Assembly (NCBI GenBank): GCA_035651815.1
Contig: DASRFB010000105.1
Span: 1-64,000 of the forward strand
Length of the DNA stretch: 64,000 nucleotides
Direction: 5' to 3'
Source of the DNA: VBDM01 sp035651815
Lineage (GTDB): Bacteria; Pseudomonadota; Gammaproteobacteria; Burkholderiales; SG8-39
Shown: piece after piece, positions 7,650-16,538 of the stretch
Layout of the letters: every line of letters starts with the position of its first letter
How positions within the stretch are numbered: position 1 is the stretch's first letter
Position numbers and translations under genes: made by a program
Notes under the pieces: model-generated
What the model was told of the DNA's origin: nothing
The model's input: the letters and a program-made list of their open reading frames with translations, nothing else
Databases searched by the model: none

Positions 7650-8951
7650 CTACTCGAGCAGCGCGACGTCGGTGTTCTTGAGCAGGTCGAGCTGGGCCGC
7701 GAGGGGCTGCGACGCCTGGAAGAACGCGATCAGCAGATGGTGCGGCACCGGGTTCGCGGCCGGCATCGCGAGCGTGAGCGGGTTGCGGTACTCGTTGCGA
7801 ACATGGAACTCGTAGTGCAGATGCGGCCCGGTCGCCCAGCCCGACTGCCCCACGTAGCCGATGATGTCGCCCTGCGCGACGCGCACGCCGCGGTGCACGC
7901 CGCGCGCGAAGCCGTTCAGGTGCGCGTAGTACGTGCTGTAGCCGCCGTTGTGCCGGAGCACGATCACGTTGCCGTAGCCGTTGCGCTGCCCGGCGAAATC
8001 GACCACGCCGTCGCCCGTCGCGCGCACCCGGGTCCCGATCGGCGCGGCGTAGTCGACGCCCTTGTGCGCGCGCCACTGCTGCAGGATCGGGTGGTTGCGC
8101 ATGCCGAAGCCCGAGCTGATGCGCGAGTACTCGAGCGGCGAGCGCAGGAAGGCCTTGTGCAGGTTCTTGCCGTCGGGCGAGTAGTAGCCGCCCGGGCCGT
8201 CGGCCGGCTGGAACCAGATCGCCCGGTAGGTGCGCCGCTGGTTGGTGAAATCGGCGGCGAGCAGGCGACCCGACCGGATCGGACGGCCCTCGTGGTAGAA
8301 CATCTCGTACGCGACGGTGAAGCGGTCGCCCCGGCGCAGGTCGCGCTGGAAGTCGACGTCGCCGGCGAAGATGTCGGCGATCTGCGACGCCACGTTGTCG
8401 GGGACGCCGGCGGCGTCGGTCGCGGCGAACAGCGAGCTCGCGATCTGGCCGGTCCGCAGCTCGACCTCGCGCGACAGGGTCACCTTGCGCTCGGAGGCCG
8501 TGAACGCGCCGTCCTTGCGCTCGACGCTCGTGAGCGAATCCGTTCCGGACAGGAACCACAGCGACTGCAGCTTGCCGTCCTGGGTCGTCGCCTGCACCGT
8601 CGTTCCGGGCCGCATGAGCCGCACGAGCTGCCGGGCGCCGGGCGCGGCAAGCAGCGCGCGCGCATCGTCGCCGTCGGCGCCGAGGCGCGCCAGCACCGCG
8701 GGAACGGTGTCGCCGCGCTGGAAGCGCTCCTCGTGGAAGTACGGCGTCGCCGACGCCTGCACGGCGATATCGGCGGAAAGCGGCAGCGCCTCGACCACCG
8801 AGCGCGTCAGCACCGGCCCGGGATTGGGCTGCACGGTCGCGAATGCGGCCACGACACCGAAGACCGGCACGGCCAAGGCGGCCGCGAGCCACGGCCGGCG
8901 GGCCGCCTGCAGGTACCTTTGCGTTACAATCCGCGTCTTCGCTTCGTTCAT
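7650..8951 (-). CDS. M23 family peptidoglycan endopeptidase, MepM-like
   Basis: A 433-residue envelope enzyme expected to cut peptide cross-links in peptidoglycan. One membrane segment or uncleaved signal lies at about residues 21-40. A LysM/OapA-like region around 70-110 precedes the C-terminal lysostaphin-fold domain. The zinc ligands are complete: His296 and Asp300 in HKGVD, and His377-x-His379 in GPHLHYE. ATG 8951 is preferred to a longer frame because it places the basic MNEAKTR just before the membrane segment. The gene is divergent from tyrS with about 64 bases between starts, a common betaproteobacterial pairing. Confidence 0.93.
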   Translation of the reverse strand: MNEAKTRIVTQRYLQAARRPWLAAALAVPVFGVVAAFATVQPNPGPVLTRSVVEALPLSADIAVQASATPYFHEERFQRGDTVPAVLARLGADGDDARALLAAPGARQLVRLMRPGTTVQATTQDGKLQSLWFLSGTDSLTSVERKDGAFTASERKVTLSREVELRTGQIASSLFAATDAAGVPDNVASQIADIFAGDVDFQRDLRRGDRFTVAYEMFYHEGRPIRSGRLLAADFTNQRRTYRAIWFQPADGPGGYYSPDGKNLHKAFLRSPLEYSRISSGFGMRNHPILQQWRAHKGVDYAAPIGTRVRATGDGVVDFAGQRNGYGNVIVLRHNGGYSTYYAHLNGFARGVHRGVRVAQGDIIGYVGQSGWATGPHLHYEFHVRNEYRNPLTLAMPAANPVPHHLLIAFFQASQPLAAQLDLLKNTDVALLE

Positions 8952-8992
8952 CGCCGTTGCGCTCGAATCGCCGGGGAGTCTAGCAAGGAACC

Positions 8993-9019
8993 ATGAGCCC
9001 GACCACCTTCGCGGCATGA
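8993..9019 (+). CDS. Candidate 8-codon leader ORF coupled to tyrS
   Basis: ATG 8993 follows AAGGA with short spacing and encodes MSPTTFAA before TGA 9017-9019. The tyrS ATG is at 9016-9018, so stop and start overlap as ATGA. tyrS itself has no Shine-Dalgarno sequence, so its translation could depend on ribosomes ending this short frame. The frame and overlap are seen directly; the coupling is inference. Confidence 0.4.
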   Translation: MSPTTFAA

Positions 9020-10215
9020 GCGACGCGGACCGTCAACTCGGCATCCTCAAGCGCGGAGCGTCCGAGCTCATCGTCGAGGACGAGCTGCGCGACAAGCTCG
9101 CGACGGGTCGCCCGCTCCGGGTGAAGCTCGGCATGGACCCCACCGCGCCCGACCTGCACCTCGGGCACACCGTAGTGATCAACAAGCTGCGGCAGTTCCA
9201 GGAGCTCGGTCATCATGTCCAGTTCCTGATCGGGGACTTTACCGGAATGATCGGGGACCCGAGCGGTAAAAATGTCACGCGTCCGCCGCTCTCCAGGGAG
9301 CAGATCCTGAAGAACGCCGCCACCTACCAGGACCAGGTGTTCAAGATCCTGGACGCGAAGCGCACCGAGGTGCTCTTCAACTCCAGGTGGTGCGACGAGC
9401 TCGGGGCGGCCGGCATGGTGAAGCTCGCCGCCACCTACACCGTGGCGCGCATGCTCGAGCGCGACGACTTCGCCAAGCGCTTCCGCGCGAACCAGCCGAT
9501 CGCCGTGCACGAGTTCCTCTATCCCCTCATGCAGGGCTACGACTCGGTGGCGATGAAATCCGACGTCGAGCTGGGCGGCACCGACCAGAAGTTCAACCTG
9601 CTCGTCGGCCGCGAGCTGCAGAAGCACCACGGCCAGCCGCAGCAATCGATCCTGATGATGCCGCTGCTCGAAGGGACCGACGGCAAGGAGAAGATGTCGA
9701 AGTCGCTCGGCAACTACGTCGGCATCAGCGAGCCGCCCGAGACCATCTTCGGCAAGCTCATGTCGATCTCCGACGACCTCATGTGGCGCTACATCGACCT
9801 CCTGTCCTTCGAGCCGCCCGAGACCGTCGAGCGCTCGAAGCGCGAGGTCGAATCCGGACTCAACCCCCGCGACGTCAAGGTTCGCTTCGCCCGCGAGATC
9901 GTCGCGCGCTTCCACAGCGGGCGCGACGCCGAGCGCGCGCAGGCCGACTTCGAGGCGCGCTTCCGCGAGGGCGCCCTGCCCGAGGACATGCCCGAGGTGA
10001 CGGTGTCTGCGGGCGCCAGGCCCATGGCGATCGCCCAGGTGCTCAAGGCCGCGGGGCTGACCGCGAGCACCTCCGAGGCGCTGCGCATGATCGAGCAGGG
10101 CGGGATCCGGATCGACGGCGAGAAGGTCTCGGACAAGGCGACGCAGATCCCGGCGGGGAAGACCGTCGTGCTGCAGGTCGGCAAGCGCAAGTTCGCCCGC
10201 GTGACCCTCGGCTGA
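9016..10215 (+). CDS. tyrS: Tyrosyl-tRNA synthetase
   Basis: A 399-residue class I synthetase that charges tRNA-Tyr. The HIGH-type motif is HLGH at residues 48-51 and KMSKS is at 226-230. A C-terminal S4-like RNA-binding domain (IEQGGIRIDGEKV) begins near residue 335. The HLGH and length indicate the TyrZ-type branch. ATG 9016 gives the normal N-terminus. An in-frame ATG with a ribosome-binding site is lacking, but a short coupled frame overlaps the start. Confidence 0.96.
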   Translation: MSDADRQLGILKRGASELIVEDELRDKLATGRPLRVKLGMDPTAPDLHLGHTVVINKLRQFQELGHHVQFLIGDFTGMIGDPSGKNVTRPPLSREQILKNAATYQDQVFKILDAKRTEVLFNSRWCDELGAAGMVKLAATYTVARMLERDDFAKRFRANQPIAVHEFLYPLMQGYDSVAMKSDVELGGTDQKFNLLVGRELQKHHGQPQQSILMMPLLEGTDGKEKMSKSLGNYVGISEPPETIFGKLMSISDDLMWRYIDLLSFEPPETVERSKREVESGLNPRDVKVRFAREIVARFHSGRDAERAQADFEARFREGALPEDMPEVTVSAGARPMAIAQVLKAAGLTASTSEALRMIEQGGIRIDGEKVSDKATQIPAGKTVVLQVGKRKFARVTLG

Positions 10216-10332
10216 TCGGGTCTGCGCGGTTGCCTGCGCCCTATGACGGTATGCTATCGTGTCGGGCGCATAGACATAGAACAAGCTTCACTCCACCCCC
10301 ATACGCCAGCTCAAGTCAGGAGGAGATTGAAC

Positions 10333-11772
10333 ATGGTACGTCCCGGGATCAGGAAGACGGCCGCGTCCCTCGCGGTCGCAAGCGCCCTAGCCGTCGGTTA
10401 TTCGCAGGCGCACGCCGCGGCTTTCGCGCTCCAGGAGCAGAACGCGAGCGGGCTGGGCAATTCGTTCGCCGGCCAGGCGGCCGCGGCCGAGAACGCGAGC
10501 ACGATCTACTTCAACCCGGCGGGAATGAGCTTCCTGCCCGCGGGCCCGCAGTTCTCGCTCGGCGGCGACTACATCAAGCCTTCCACGAAATTCAGCAACG
10601 GCGGCTCGACCGCGGCCGGCTTCCCGACGTCGCCCGCGACGCAGAGGCCTCTGGGCAGCAACGGCGGCGAGGCGGGCAATCCCGCGTTCGTGCCCAACGT
10701 CTATTTCGCGATGGACGTCGCCCCGAACCTGAAAGCGGGCATCGGCATCAGCGTGCCCTTCGGGCTGGCGACCGAGTACGACTCCGACTGGATCGGGCGC
10801 TTCCAGGCGATCAAGTCTGAGATCCAAGCGGTCAATATCAATCCTTCCGTGTCCTGGAAGATGAACGACCGGACGGCGCTCGGTTTCGGCCTGAACTACC
10901 AGAGGATCGATGCGGAGCTGACCAACGCGGTCAACACCCCCGGTGCCGTCTTCGGCGGCGTATTCCAGACGGTGCTGGGCCTCACGGGCAATCAGGTCAC
11001 GGCGGGCACACAGGCGAACACAGCGGCAAGCGCCGTCGCGGCGACGGGGCTGACCGAAGGCAACGTCAAGGTGACGGGCGACGACACCGCCTGGGGATGG
11101 AACATCGGCGCGATGTTCCAGCTCGCTCCGGAGACCCGGCTCGGGCTGTCGTACCGCTCGCAGATGAAGTACAAGGTCGAAGGCGACGTGACGTTCAGCA
11201 ACATCCCCTCGGCGGCGACCTTCAATGCGATCGATCCCACCGGCGCGCTCGCCGGCCGGTTCGCGAATGGCAAAGTGACCCTGGATCTCAAGCTGCCCGA
11301 TTCGTTCTCCGCGGCGCTGAGCCACAAGCTCGACTCCAAGTGGACGCTGCTCGCCGACGTGACCTGGACCGGGTGGTCCTCGATCCAGCAGCTGAGGATC
11401 GTGCGCGATGACGGCACCGAGCTCAGCAACACGCCGGAGAATTTCAAGGACACCTGGCGCGTCGGGGTCGGCGGCGTCTACCGCTACAACGACGCCTGGT
11501 CGATCAAGACGGGCGTCGCCTACGACCAGAGCCCGGTGAACAACACCGATCGCACCGCTCGCCTGCCCGACAACGACCGGTACTGGATCTCCATCGGGGC
11601 CCAATATCGCTTGTCGAAGACCGCGACGCTCGACTACGGCTACGCGCACCTGTTCGTCAAGAACACGTCGATCAACCAGAACGCCGGCAACGCCAACGTG
11701 AACGGCCAGCTGGTCGGCACCTACAAGGCGTCGATCGACATCATCGGCATCCAGTACAGCCAGAGCTTCTAG
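10333..11772 (+). CDS. FadL/OmpP1/TodX-family outer-membrane transport protein
   Basis: A 479-residue outer-membrane protein of the FadL family, which forms a 14-strand barrel with an N-terminal hatch for uptake of long-chain fatty acids or hydrophobic aromatics. The signal peptide covers about residues 1-29 (ending SQAHA). The mature protein begins AFALQEQNASGLGNSFAGQA and contains the NPAGMS signature. The last residue is Phe (QSF). ATG 10333 is chosen for its AGGAGGAG ribosome-binding site and signal peptide. The substrate cannot be read from sequence. Confidence 0.93.
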   Translation: MVRPGIRKTAASLAVASALAVGYSQAHAAAFALQEQNASGLGNSFAGQAAAAENASTIYFNPAGMSFLPAGPQFSLGGDYIKPSTKFSNGGSTAAGFPTSPATQRPLGSNGGEAGNPAFVPNVYFAMDVAPNLKAGIGISVPFGLATEYDSDWIGRFQAIKSEIQAVNINPSVSWKMNDRTALGFGLNYQRIDAELTNAVNTPGAVFGGVFQTVLGLTGNQVTAGTQANTAASAVAATGLTEGNVKVTGDDTAWGWNIGAMFQLAPETRLGLSYRSQMKYKVEGDVTFSNIPSAATFNAIDPTGALAGRFANGKVTLDLKLPDSFSAALSHKLDSKWTLLADVTWTGWSSIQQLRIVRDDGTELSNTPENFKDTWRVGVGGVYRYNDAWSIKTGVAYDQSPVNNTDRTARLPDNDRYWISIGAQYRLSKTATLDYGYAHLFVKNTSINQNAGNANVNGQLVGTYKASIDIIGIQYSQSF

Positions 11773-13386
11773 TCACTCGTCCAGGCCCGCCCGCCGCACG
11801 ATCGCTTCCGCGTTCGCGCCGGCGGGCAGCGTCCCGAACGCGCGTCCCCAGTCGCCGCCGAGGCGCGAGGCGCGGAACGCCTCGGCCGCCTCGGCCGTGG
11901 CGTAGCGAGCCATCAGGCTCGCCTGCAGCGCCACCGCGAGCATCTCGACCACGCGGCGCGCGCGCCGCTCGACGGTGTCCCAGGGCTGGAGCTGCTGGGC
12001 GATCCGGCCGGCGAGCGTCTGGAATTCGGGGCCCGCGCTCGCGATCTCGCGCGCGAGCGCCTCGAGCGTCTCGGGCTCGCGCTGGATCGAGCGCAGCACG
12101 TCGAGGCAGATCACGTTCGCCGAGCCCTCCCAGATGCCGTTCACGGGCGCGTCGCGGTACAGCCGCGCGAGCGGCGCCTCCTCGACGTAGCCGTTGCCGC
12201 CGAGGCACTCCATCGCCTCGAGCGCGACCGCGGGGTTGCGCTTGCACAGCCAGTATTTCGCGACCGGGGTCACGAGGCGCGACAGCAGGCGCTCGCCGGC
12301 GTCGTCGCCGGCGCGGTCGAAGGCGCGCGCGAGACGGAAGGCGAGCAGCGTCGCGGCCTCGGTCTCGAGCGCGAGGTCGGCGAGCACGTTCTGCATGAGC
12401 GCGTGCTCGGCGAGGCGCTTGCCGAACGCGCGGCGGTGCGCGGCGTGGTGCAGCGCCTGCACCAGGCCCGCGCGCATCATGCCCGCGGACGCGATCACGA
12501 TGTCGAAGCGGGTGAGGTGCGCCATCTCGATGAGGGTCGCGATGCCGCGGCCCTCCTCGCCCAGGCGGCGGGCCCGCGTGCCGTGGTACTCGACCTCGGC
12601 GGAGGCGTTCGAGCGGTTGCCGCACTTGTCCTTCAGGCGCTGGATGAAGAAGGGATTGCGCCCGCCGTCGGGGAGCGAGCGCGGGACGAAGAAGCAGGTG
12701 AGCCCGGCCTCGGTGCGACCGAGCGTGAAGAACGCGTCGCTCATCGGCGCGGAGCAGAACCACTTGTGGCCCTCGAGCCGGTATTCGCCGGCGCCCGCGG
12801 ACGCGGCGACGGTCTCGTTGGCACGCAGGTCCGAGCCGCCTTGGCGCTCGGTCATCGCCATGCCGACGGTGACGGCGCGCTTCCGCGCGAGCGGCAGCGG
12901 CCGCGGGTCGTAGCCGTTCGCGAGCAGCTTCGGCTTCCACTCCGCCTCGAGCGCCGAGTCGGCCGAGAGCATGCGCACGGCCGCGAACGACATCGTCACC
13001 GGGCAGGCGACGCCGTTCTCGCCTTGGTTCCACAGGTAGTAGAGCGCCGCGCGCGCGACCCAGCGTCCCGCGCGCGCCGACGTCCACGGCAGCGAATGCA
13101 GCCCCGCGCCGAAGGCGAGCGCCATCAGCTCGTGGTAGGCCGGATGGTAGTCGACGACGTCGATGCGCTCCCCGGTACGGTCGTGCGTGCGCAGCTCGGG
13201 CCCGTGGCGGTTCGCGTCGCGCGCGAGCGCCTGCATGCGCTCGCTGCCGACCAGCTCGCCCATGGCCTTCGCCTCGGGCGCGATCCATCCGCCGCCTTCG
13301 CGCTCGACCGCGTCGACGAGCTGCCGGTCCCGCGACCAGGCGTCGTAGCCCGCGAGCGGCGGCGGCTGGTTGGCGCCTTCGGCCAC
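11773..13386 (-). CDS. aidB: AidB-like acyl-CoA dehydrogenase family flavoprotein
   Basis: A 537-residue FAD protein that matches the AidB branch of acyl-CoA dehydrogenases rather than typical 380-residue enzymes. Family segments include GMAMTERQGGSDLRAN, HKWFCSAPMSDAF, RLKDKCGNRSNAS and APVNGIWEGSANVICLD. E. coli AidB protects DNA against alkylation and binds DNA, but many homologues sit in catabolic operons. The GTG start at 13386 overlaps the stop of the upstream tctC-type gene, so translation is coupled. This catabolic setting makes an acyl-CoA role at least as likely as DNA protection. Confidence 0.88.
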   Translation of the reverse strand: MAEGANQPPPLAGYDAWSRDRQLVDAVEREGGGWIAPEAKAMGELVGSERMQALARDANRHGPELRTHDRTGERIDVVDYHPAYHELMALAFGAGLHSLPWTSARAGRWVARAALYYLWNQGENGVACPVTMSFAAVRMLSADSALEAEWKPKLLANGYDPRPLPLARKRAVTVGMAMTERQGGSDLRANETVAASAGAGEYRLEGHKWFCSAPMSDAFFTLGRTEAGLTCFFVPRSLPDGGRNPFFIQRLKDKCGNRSNASAEVEYHGTRARRLGEEGRGIATLIEMAHLTRFDIVIASAGMMRAGLVQALHHAAHRRAFGKRLAEHALMQNVLADLALETEAATLLAFRLARAFDRAGDDAGERLLSRLVTPVAKYWLCKRNPAVALEAMECLGGNGYVEEAPLARLYRDAPVNGIWEGSANVICLDVLRSIQREPETLEALAREIASAGPEFQTLAGRIAQQLQPWDTVERRARRVVEMLAVALQASLMARYATAEAAEAFRASRLGGDWGRAFGTLPAGANAEAIVRRAGLDE

Positions 13387-14354
13387 TATTTCTTCAGCCC
13401 GATGATTTCCATCAGCCGCGCGAGCGTCGCATCCTCGCGCGCGATCAGCGCGCCGAACTGGTCGGCGGGCAGGAAGGCGGGCGTGACGCCGAGCTTCTCG
13501 CTCGCCTGCACGAACTCGGTGCTCGTGGCCGTCTTGCGTATCGCCGATTCGAGCGCGGCAATGACCGGCTTCGGCGTCCCCGCGGGAACCGCGATGCCGC
13601 GCCAGGCTTCGAGGGAGACGTCGACGCCCTGCTCGCGCGCGGTCGGCACCCCGGGCAGCGCGGGATCGCGCGACGGGGTCAGCGCGGCGAGCAGCCGCAC
13701 CTGGCCGTTCTTGACGTAGCTGGAAAGCGCCGCGGGAAGCTGCACCAGCGCGTCCACGTGCCCGCCGAGCAGGCTCGGCACCGTCTGCGCGGCCGGGAAC
13801 GGGACGTCGATCACCTCGGCGCCGGCCGTCCGGAACAGCGCGACGGAGGAGATGTGCGTGTGGCTGCCCGCGCCCGAATTGCCGACGGTGATCGCCTTCG
13901 GGCGGGCTTTCGCGTCCGCGACGAGATCGCCCAGCGTGCGCCATTTCGAATCGGCGCGCACGGCCACGACGGGCGCCTCGACCAGCACGCGCGCGACCGC
14001 GTCGAACGTGCGGTAGTCGAACGGCAGCTGGCCCGAGTGGTACGTCGTCGAGATCGAGTTCGAGTTCCACACCAGCGAGTAGCCGTCGGGCTTCTGCGCG
14101 GCCACGTGCTTGTATCCGATCGCGCCGCCCGCGCCGGGACGGTCGACGACCAGCACCTGCGTGCCGAGCTGCCTCGCCATGCCGTCGGCGAGCACGCGCG
14201 CCGTCACGTCGGCCGACGACCCCGCCGGAAACAGCACGGTGATCTCGACCGGGCCCTTGCGCGGGAACGCCGGCTCCTGCGCAGGCGAGGATCCCGCCGC
14301 GAATGCGAACGAAAAAGCGGCGAGAAACAGGACATGCACGATGCGCCGGGCCAT
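13386..14354 (-). CDS. Bug/TctC-type periplasmic solute-binding protein
   Basis: A 322-residue periplasmic receptor of the tripartite tricarboxylate transporter class (Bug family). The signal peptide is about residues 1-25 (AAGSSPAQ). The mature part has ITVLFPAGSSADVTARVLADGMA and VVDRPGAGGAIGYK, the usual ligand-loop region. No tctA/tctB membrane genes are present in the window, typical of the many orphan Bug receptors in betaproteobacteria. It lies 9 bases after the oxidoreductase gene and overlaps the AidB-like gene. The ligand is probably a carboxylate, but this is unproven. Confidence 0.93.
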   Translation of the reverse strand: MARRIVHVLFLAAFSFAFAAGSSPAQEPAFPRKGPVEITVLFPAGSSADVTARVLADGMARQLGTQVLVVDRPGAGGAIGYKHVAAQKPDGYSLVWNSNSISTTYHSGQLPFDYRTFDAVARVLVEAPVVAVRADSKWRTLGDLVADAKARPKAITVGNSGAGSHTHISSVALFRTAGAEVIDVPFPAAQTVPSLLGGHVDALVQLPAALSSYVKNGQVRLLAALTPSRDPALPGVPTAREQGVDVSLEAWRGIAVPAGTPKPVIAALESAIRKTATSTEFVQASEKLGVTPAFLPADQFGALIAREDATLARLMEIIGLKK

Positions 14355-14363
14355 GCGATCTCC

Positions 14364-15371
14364 TCAGTCGTTCGCCAGGATTTCCGCGATTTCGACGCGG
14401 CGCCCGGTGCGCGCGGACAGCACGCCCGCCCGCACGGCCGCGAGCGAGCGCGCGGCGCGCTCGCCGTCCATCTCCGGCGCACCGTCGCCGCGCACCGCGC
14501 GCGCGAACTCCTCGAGCTCGTCGACGAAAGTATCGTTCTTTTCGCAGGCCACCGCCGCCGGCCGCTCCGTCCCCCGCTTCAGGAAGCGCAGCCCCGAGTG
14601 CAGGTCGTAGTACGCGCTCGCCTCCTTGCCGTAGACGTTCACGAGGTAGTACTCGGAGGCCGACGCATAGCTCGCGTTCAGGGTCGAGAGCGCGCCGCCC
14701 TCGTGCTCGAGCACGAGGCTCGCGACGTCCGGGTTGTCCCCGGGCAGGACGAGCTGCGCCGAGCGCGCGCTCACGGCGACGATCGGCCCCATCAGGTACT
14801 CGAGCACGTCGGTGTAGTGGATGCCGATCTGCAGCATCACGCCGCCCGGCATGCCCTCGGCGCTGTAGCGCCACGACGAGACATCGATCTTGCCCAGGCG
14901 GTCGCGGCTGATGTTGGCCTCGGCGTTCACGAGGCGCCCGAGCTCGCCCGCCTCGATTCTCGCCTTCACCCAGCGGAAATGGCTCTCGCGGCGCCGCTGG
15001 TAGCCCAGGGCGAGCACCACGCCCGCCGCGCGGCACGCGCGCGCGATCTCGCGCCCCTCGCTCACCGTGTTGGCGATCGGCTTGTCGAGGAAGACGTGCT
15101 TGCCGGCGCGCGCGGCCGCGCGCGTCGTCTCGAGGTGCGCGTTGTTCGGTGTCGTGTTGATGACCGCCTCGATCGAGCGGTCGGCGAGGAGCGCGTCGTA
15201 GCTCGGCGCCGCGGCGCAGCCGTATTTCGCGGCGAAGGCGCGCCGCTTGTCCTGCGAGCGCGTGTAGCACGCGACGATCTGCAGCTTGCCCGAGCGCACG
15301 ATCGCGTCGGCGAGCACGTCGGACCACCAGCCCATGCCGAGGCAGGCGACGCGGACCGGCCCGGACGCCAA
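14364..15371 (-). CDS. Gfo/Idh/MocA-family NAD(P)-dependent oxidoreductase
   Basis: A 335-residue dehydrogenase with an N-terminal Rossmann fold (VACLGMGWWSDVLAD) and the family EKP motif as LDKPIANT near residue 100. The nucleotide loop is unusual, with GMGWWS where most members have GxGxxG. Members oxidise or reduce sugars, inositols or related cyclic alcohols. TTG 15371 is favoured because GGAG lies six bases upstream, just after the previous gene. It is the second gene of a four-gene operon. Confidence 0.88.
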   Translation of the reverse strand: MASGPVRVACLGMGWWSDVLADAIVRSGKLQIVACYTRSQDKRRAFAAKYGCAAAPSYDALLADRSIEAVINTTPNNAHLETTRAAARAGKHVFLDKPIANTVSEGREIARACRAAGVVLALGYQRRRESHFRWVKARIEAGELGRLVNAEANISRDRLGKIDVSSWRYSAEGMPGGVMLQIGIHYTDVLEYLMGPIVAVSARSAQLVLPGDNPDVASLVLEHEGGALSTLNASYASASEYYLVNVYGKEASAYYDLHSGLRFLKRGTERPAAVACEKNDTFVDELEEFARAVRGDGAPEMDGERAARSLAAVRAGVLSARTGRRVEIAEILAND

Positions 15372-15383
15372 CGCGCGCTCCGG

Positions 15384-15842
15384 CTACCGGGCGTCGCGCC
15401 AGGCGGCGCCGATCGACTCGACCGCCTCCTGCGCGATCGCCTCGTCGGTCTTCCAGTCGCCGCCCGCGACGCCGACGCCGCCGATGCATTCGCCGCCGAC
15501 GATCACCGGGCAGCCGCCCTCCATCGCGGTCCAGCGCTCCGCGCCGGCCGCGAGCGTGAGCCCGATCACGTGATCGGTGTCGAGCGCTTGCCCTTGCGCG
15601 CCGCGCGCGCCCGTCGCGCGCCGGTTCGACGCCGCGGACACCGCCTTGGTCGTCGCCGAGTGCACCGTATGGAAGCGCCCGCCGTCCATGCGCTCGAGGA
15701 CGATCGGGTGCCCGCCCGCGTCGACCACCGCGATCGAGACGGCGATGCCCGCCTTGCGCGCGGCCGCCGCCGCCGTGTCGGCGATCTTTCTCGCGCCGGC
15801 GAGCGTGAGGCGCCTCGCGTCCGCGGTATAGGCGTCGCTCAT
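15384..15842 (-). CDS. HbpS/GlcG-family (DUF336) heme-binding-type protein
   Basis: A 152-residue single-domain protein with the family pattern GIAVSIAVVDAGGHPIVLERMDG and ending GGVGVAGG. The family includes GlcG of glycolate operons and HbpS, which binds heme and shapes redox sensing. No signal peptide is seen. It is the first gene of the operon, whose other members handle a solute and oxidise a substrate. An accessory role in that pathway is likely, but the function is not known. Confidence 0.88.
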   Translation of the reverse strand: MSDAYTADARRLTLAGARKIADTAAAAARKAGIAVSIAVVDAGGHPIVLERMDGGRFHTVHSATTKAVSAASNRRATGARGAQGQALDTDHVIGLTLAAGAERWTAMEGGCPVIVGGECIGGVGVAGGDWKTDEAIAQEAVESIGAAWRDAR

Positions 15843-15852
15843 GGTCGCCGGG

Positions 15853-16473
15853 TCAGCGCGGGGCGCTGCCCCACAGCTCCTTCAGGCGCGCGTCGCGGCC
15901 GCATCCGTCGCGGTAGAACTTGTAGCGGATCGGGTTCTTCTTGTAGAAGTCCTGGTGATACTGCTCGGCCGGGTAGAAGGTCGACGCCGGCACGATCGGC
16001 GTGACGATGTCCTGCTTGAACGGCTTGGTCTTCTGCAGCTCCGCCTTCGAGCGCTCGGCGACGCGCCGCTGCTCGTCGTTGTGCACGAAGATCGCCGTGC
16101 GGTACTGCGTGCCGACGTCGCAGAACTGGCGGTCGCGCACGGTCGGATCGATGTTGTGCCAGAACGCGTCGAGCAGCTTCTCGTAGCTGATCTTCTTCGG
16201 GTCGTAGAGGACCTCGACGGACTCGGCGTGGCCGGTGCGGCCCGAGGAGACTTCCTCGTAGGTCGGGTTCGGCTTCGTGCCGCCGGTGTAGCCCGAGGTG
16301 GTCGACACCACGCCGGGCAGCTTGTCGAAAGGCGGCTCCATGCACCAGAAGCAGCCGCCGGCGAACGTCGCCTTCTCCAGGCCCGGCTGCGGCGTTTGCG
16401 CGGGGGCGGACATCGCTGCCGCCGCGACCGCTGTTCCGACCAGCGCCGCCAGCAGCATCCGGAGCGTGCTCAT
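15853..16473 (-). CDS. msrA: Exported peptide-methionine (S)-S-oxide reductase
   Basis: A 206-residue MsrA that repairs the S form of oxidised methionine. Unlike the divergent copy it begins with a hydrophobic signal-like segment (about residues 5-25, ending SAPAQ), so it should act in the periplasm. The catalytic motif GCFWCM carries Cys41 and Cys44. A further Cys lies in RQFCDVG and one in the C-terminal DGCGRD. The gene starts 65 bases from a second msrA reading the other way. Confidence 0.94.
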   Translation of the reverse strand: MSTLRMLLAALVGTAVAAAAMSAPAQTPQPGLEKATFAGGCFWCMEPPFDKLPGVVSTTSGYTGGTKPNPTYEEVSSGRTGHAESVEVLYDPKKISYEKLLDAFWHNIDPTVRDRQFCDVGTQYRTAIFVHNDEQRRVAERSKAELQKTKPFKQDIVTPIVPASTFYPAEQYHQDFYKKNPIRYKFYRDGCGRDARLKELWGSAPR

Positions 16474-16538
16474 GCGGCAAACATACCATGCCGACCGGCA
16501 ACTTTCTCGGGACCGGCGGGCGCCGGTAGAATCGCGTC

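Noticed and set aside
5550..8996. Very long plus-strand open frame opposite the methyltransferase and M23 peptidase genes
   Set aside because: It is Arg/Ala/Glu-rich without domain signatures and lies antisense to two genes with clear motifs. High GC content makes such long shadow frames common.
8993..9019. ATG 8993 as the true start of tyrS
   Set aside because: It is in a different frame and stops after eight codons, so it cannot be the tyrS start. It was kept only as a candidate leader.
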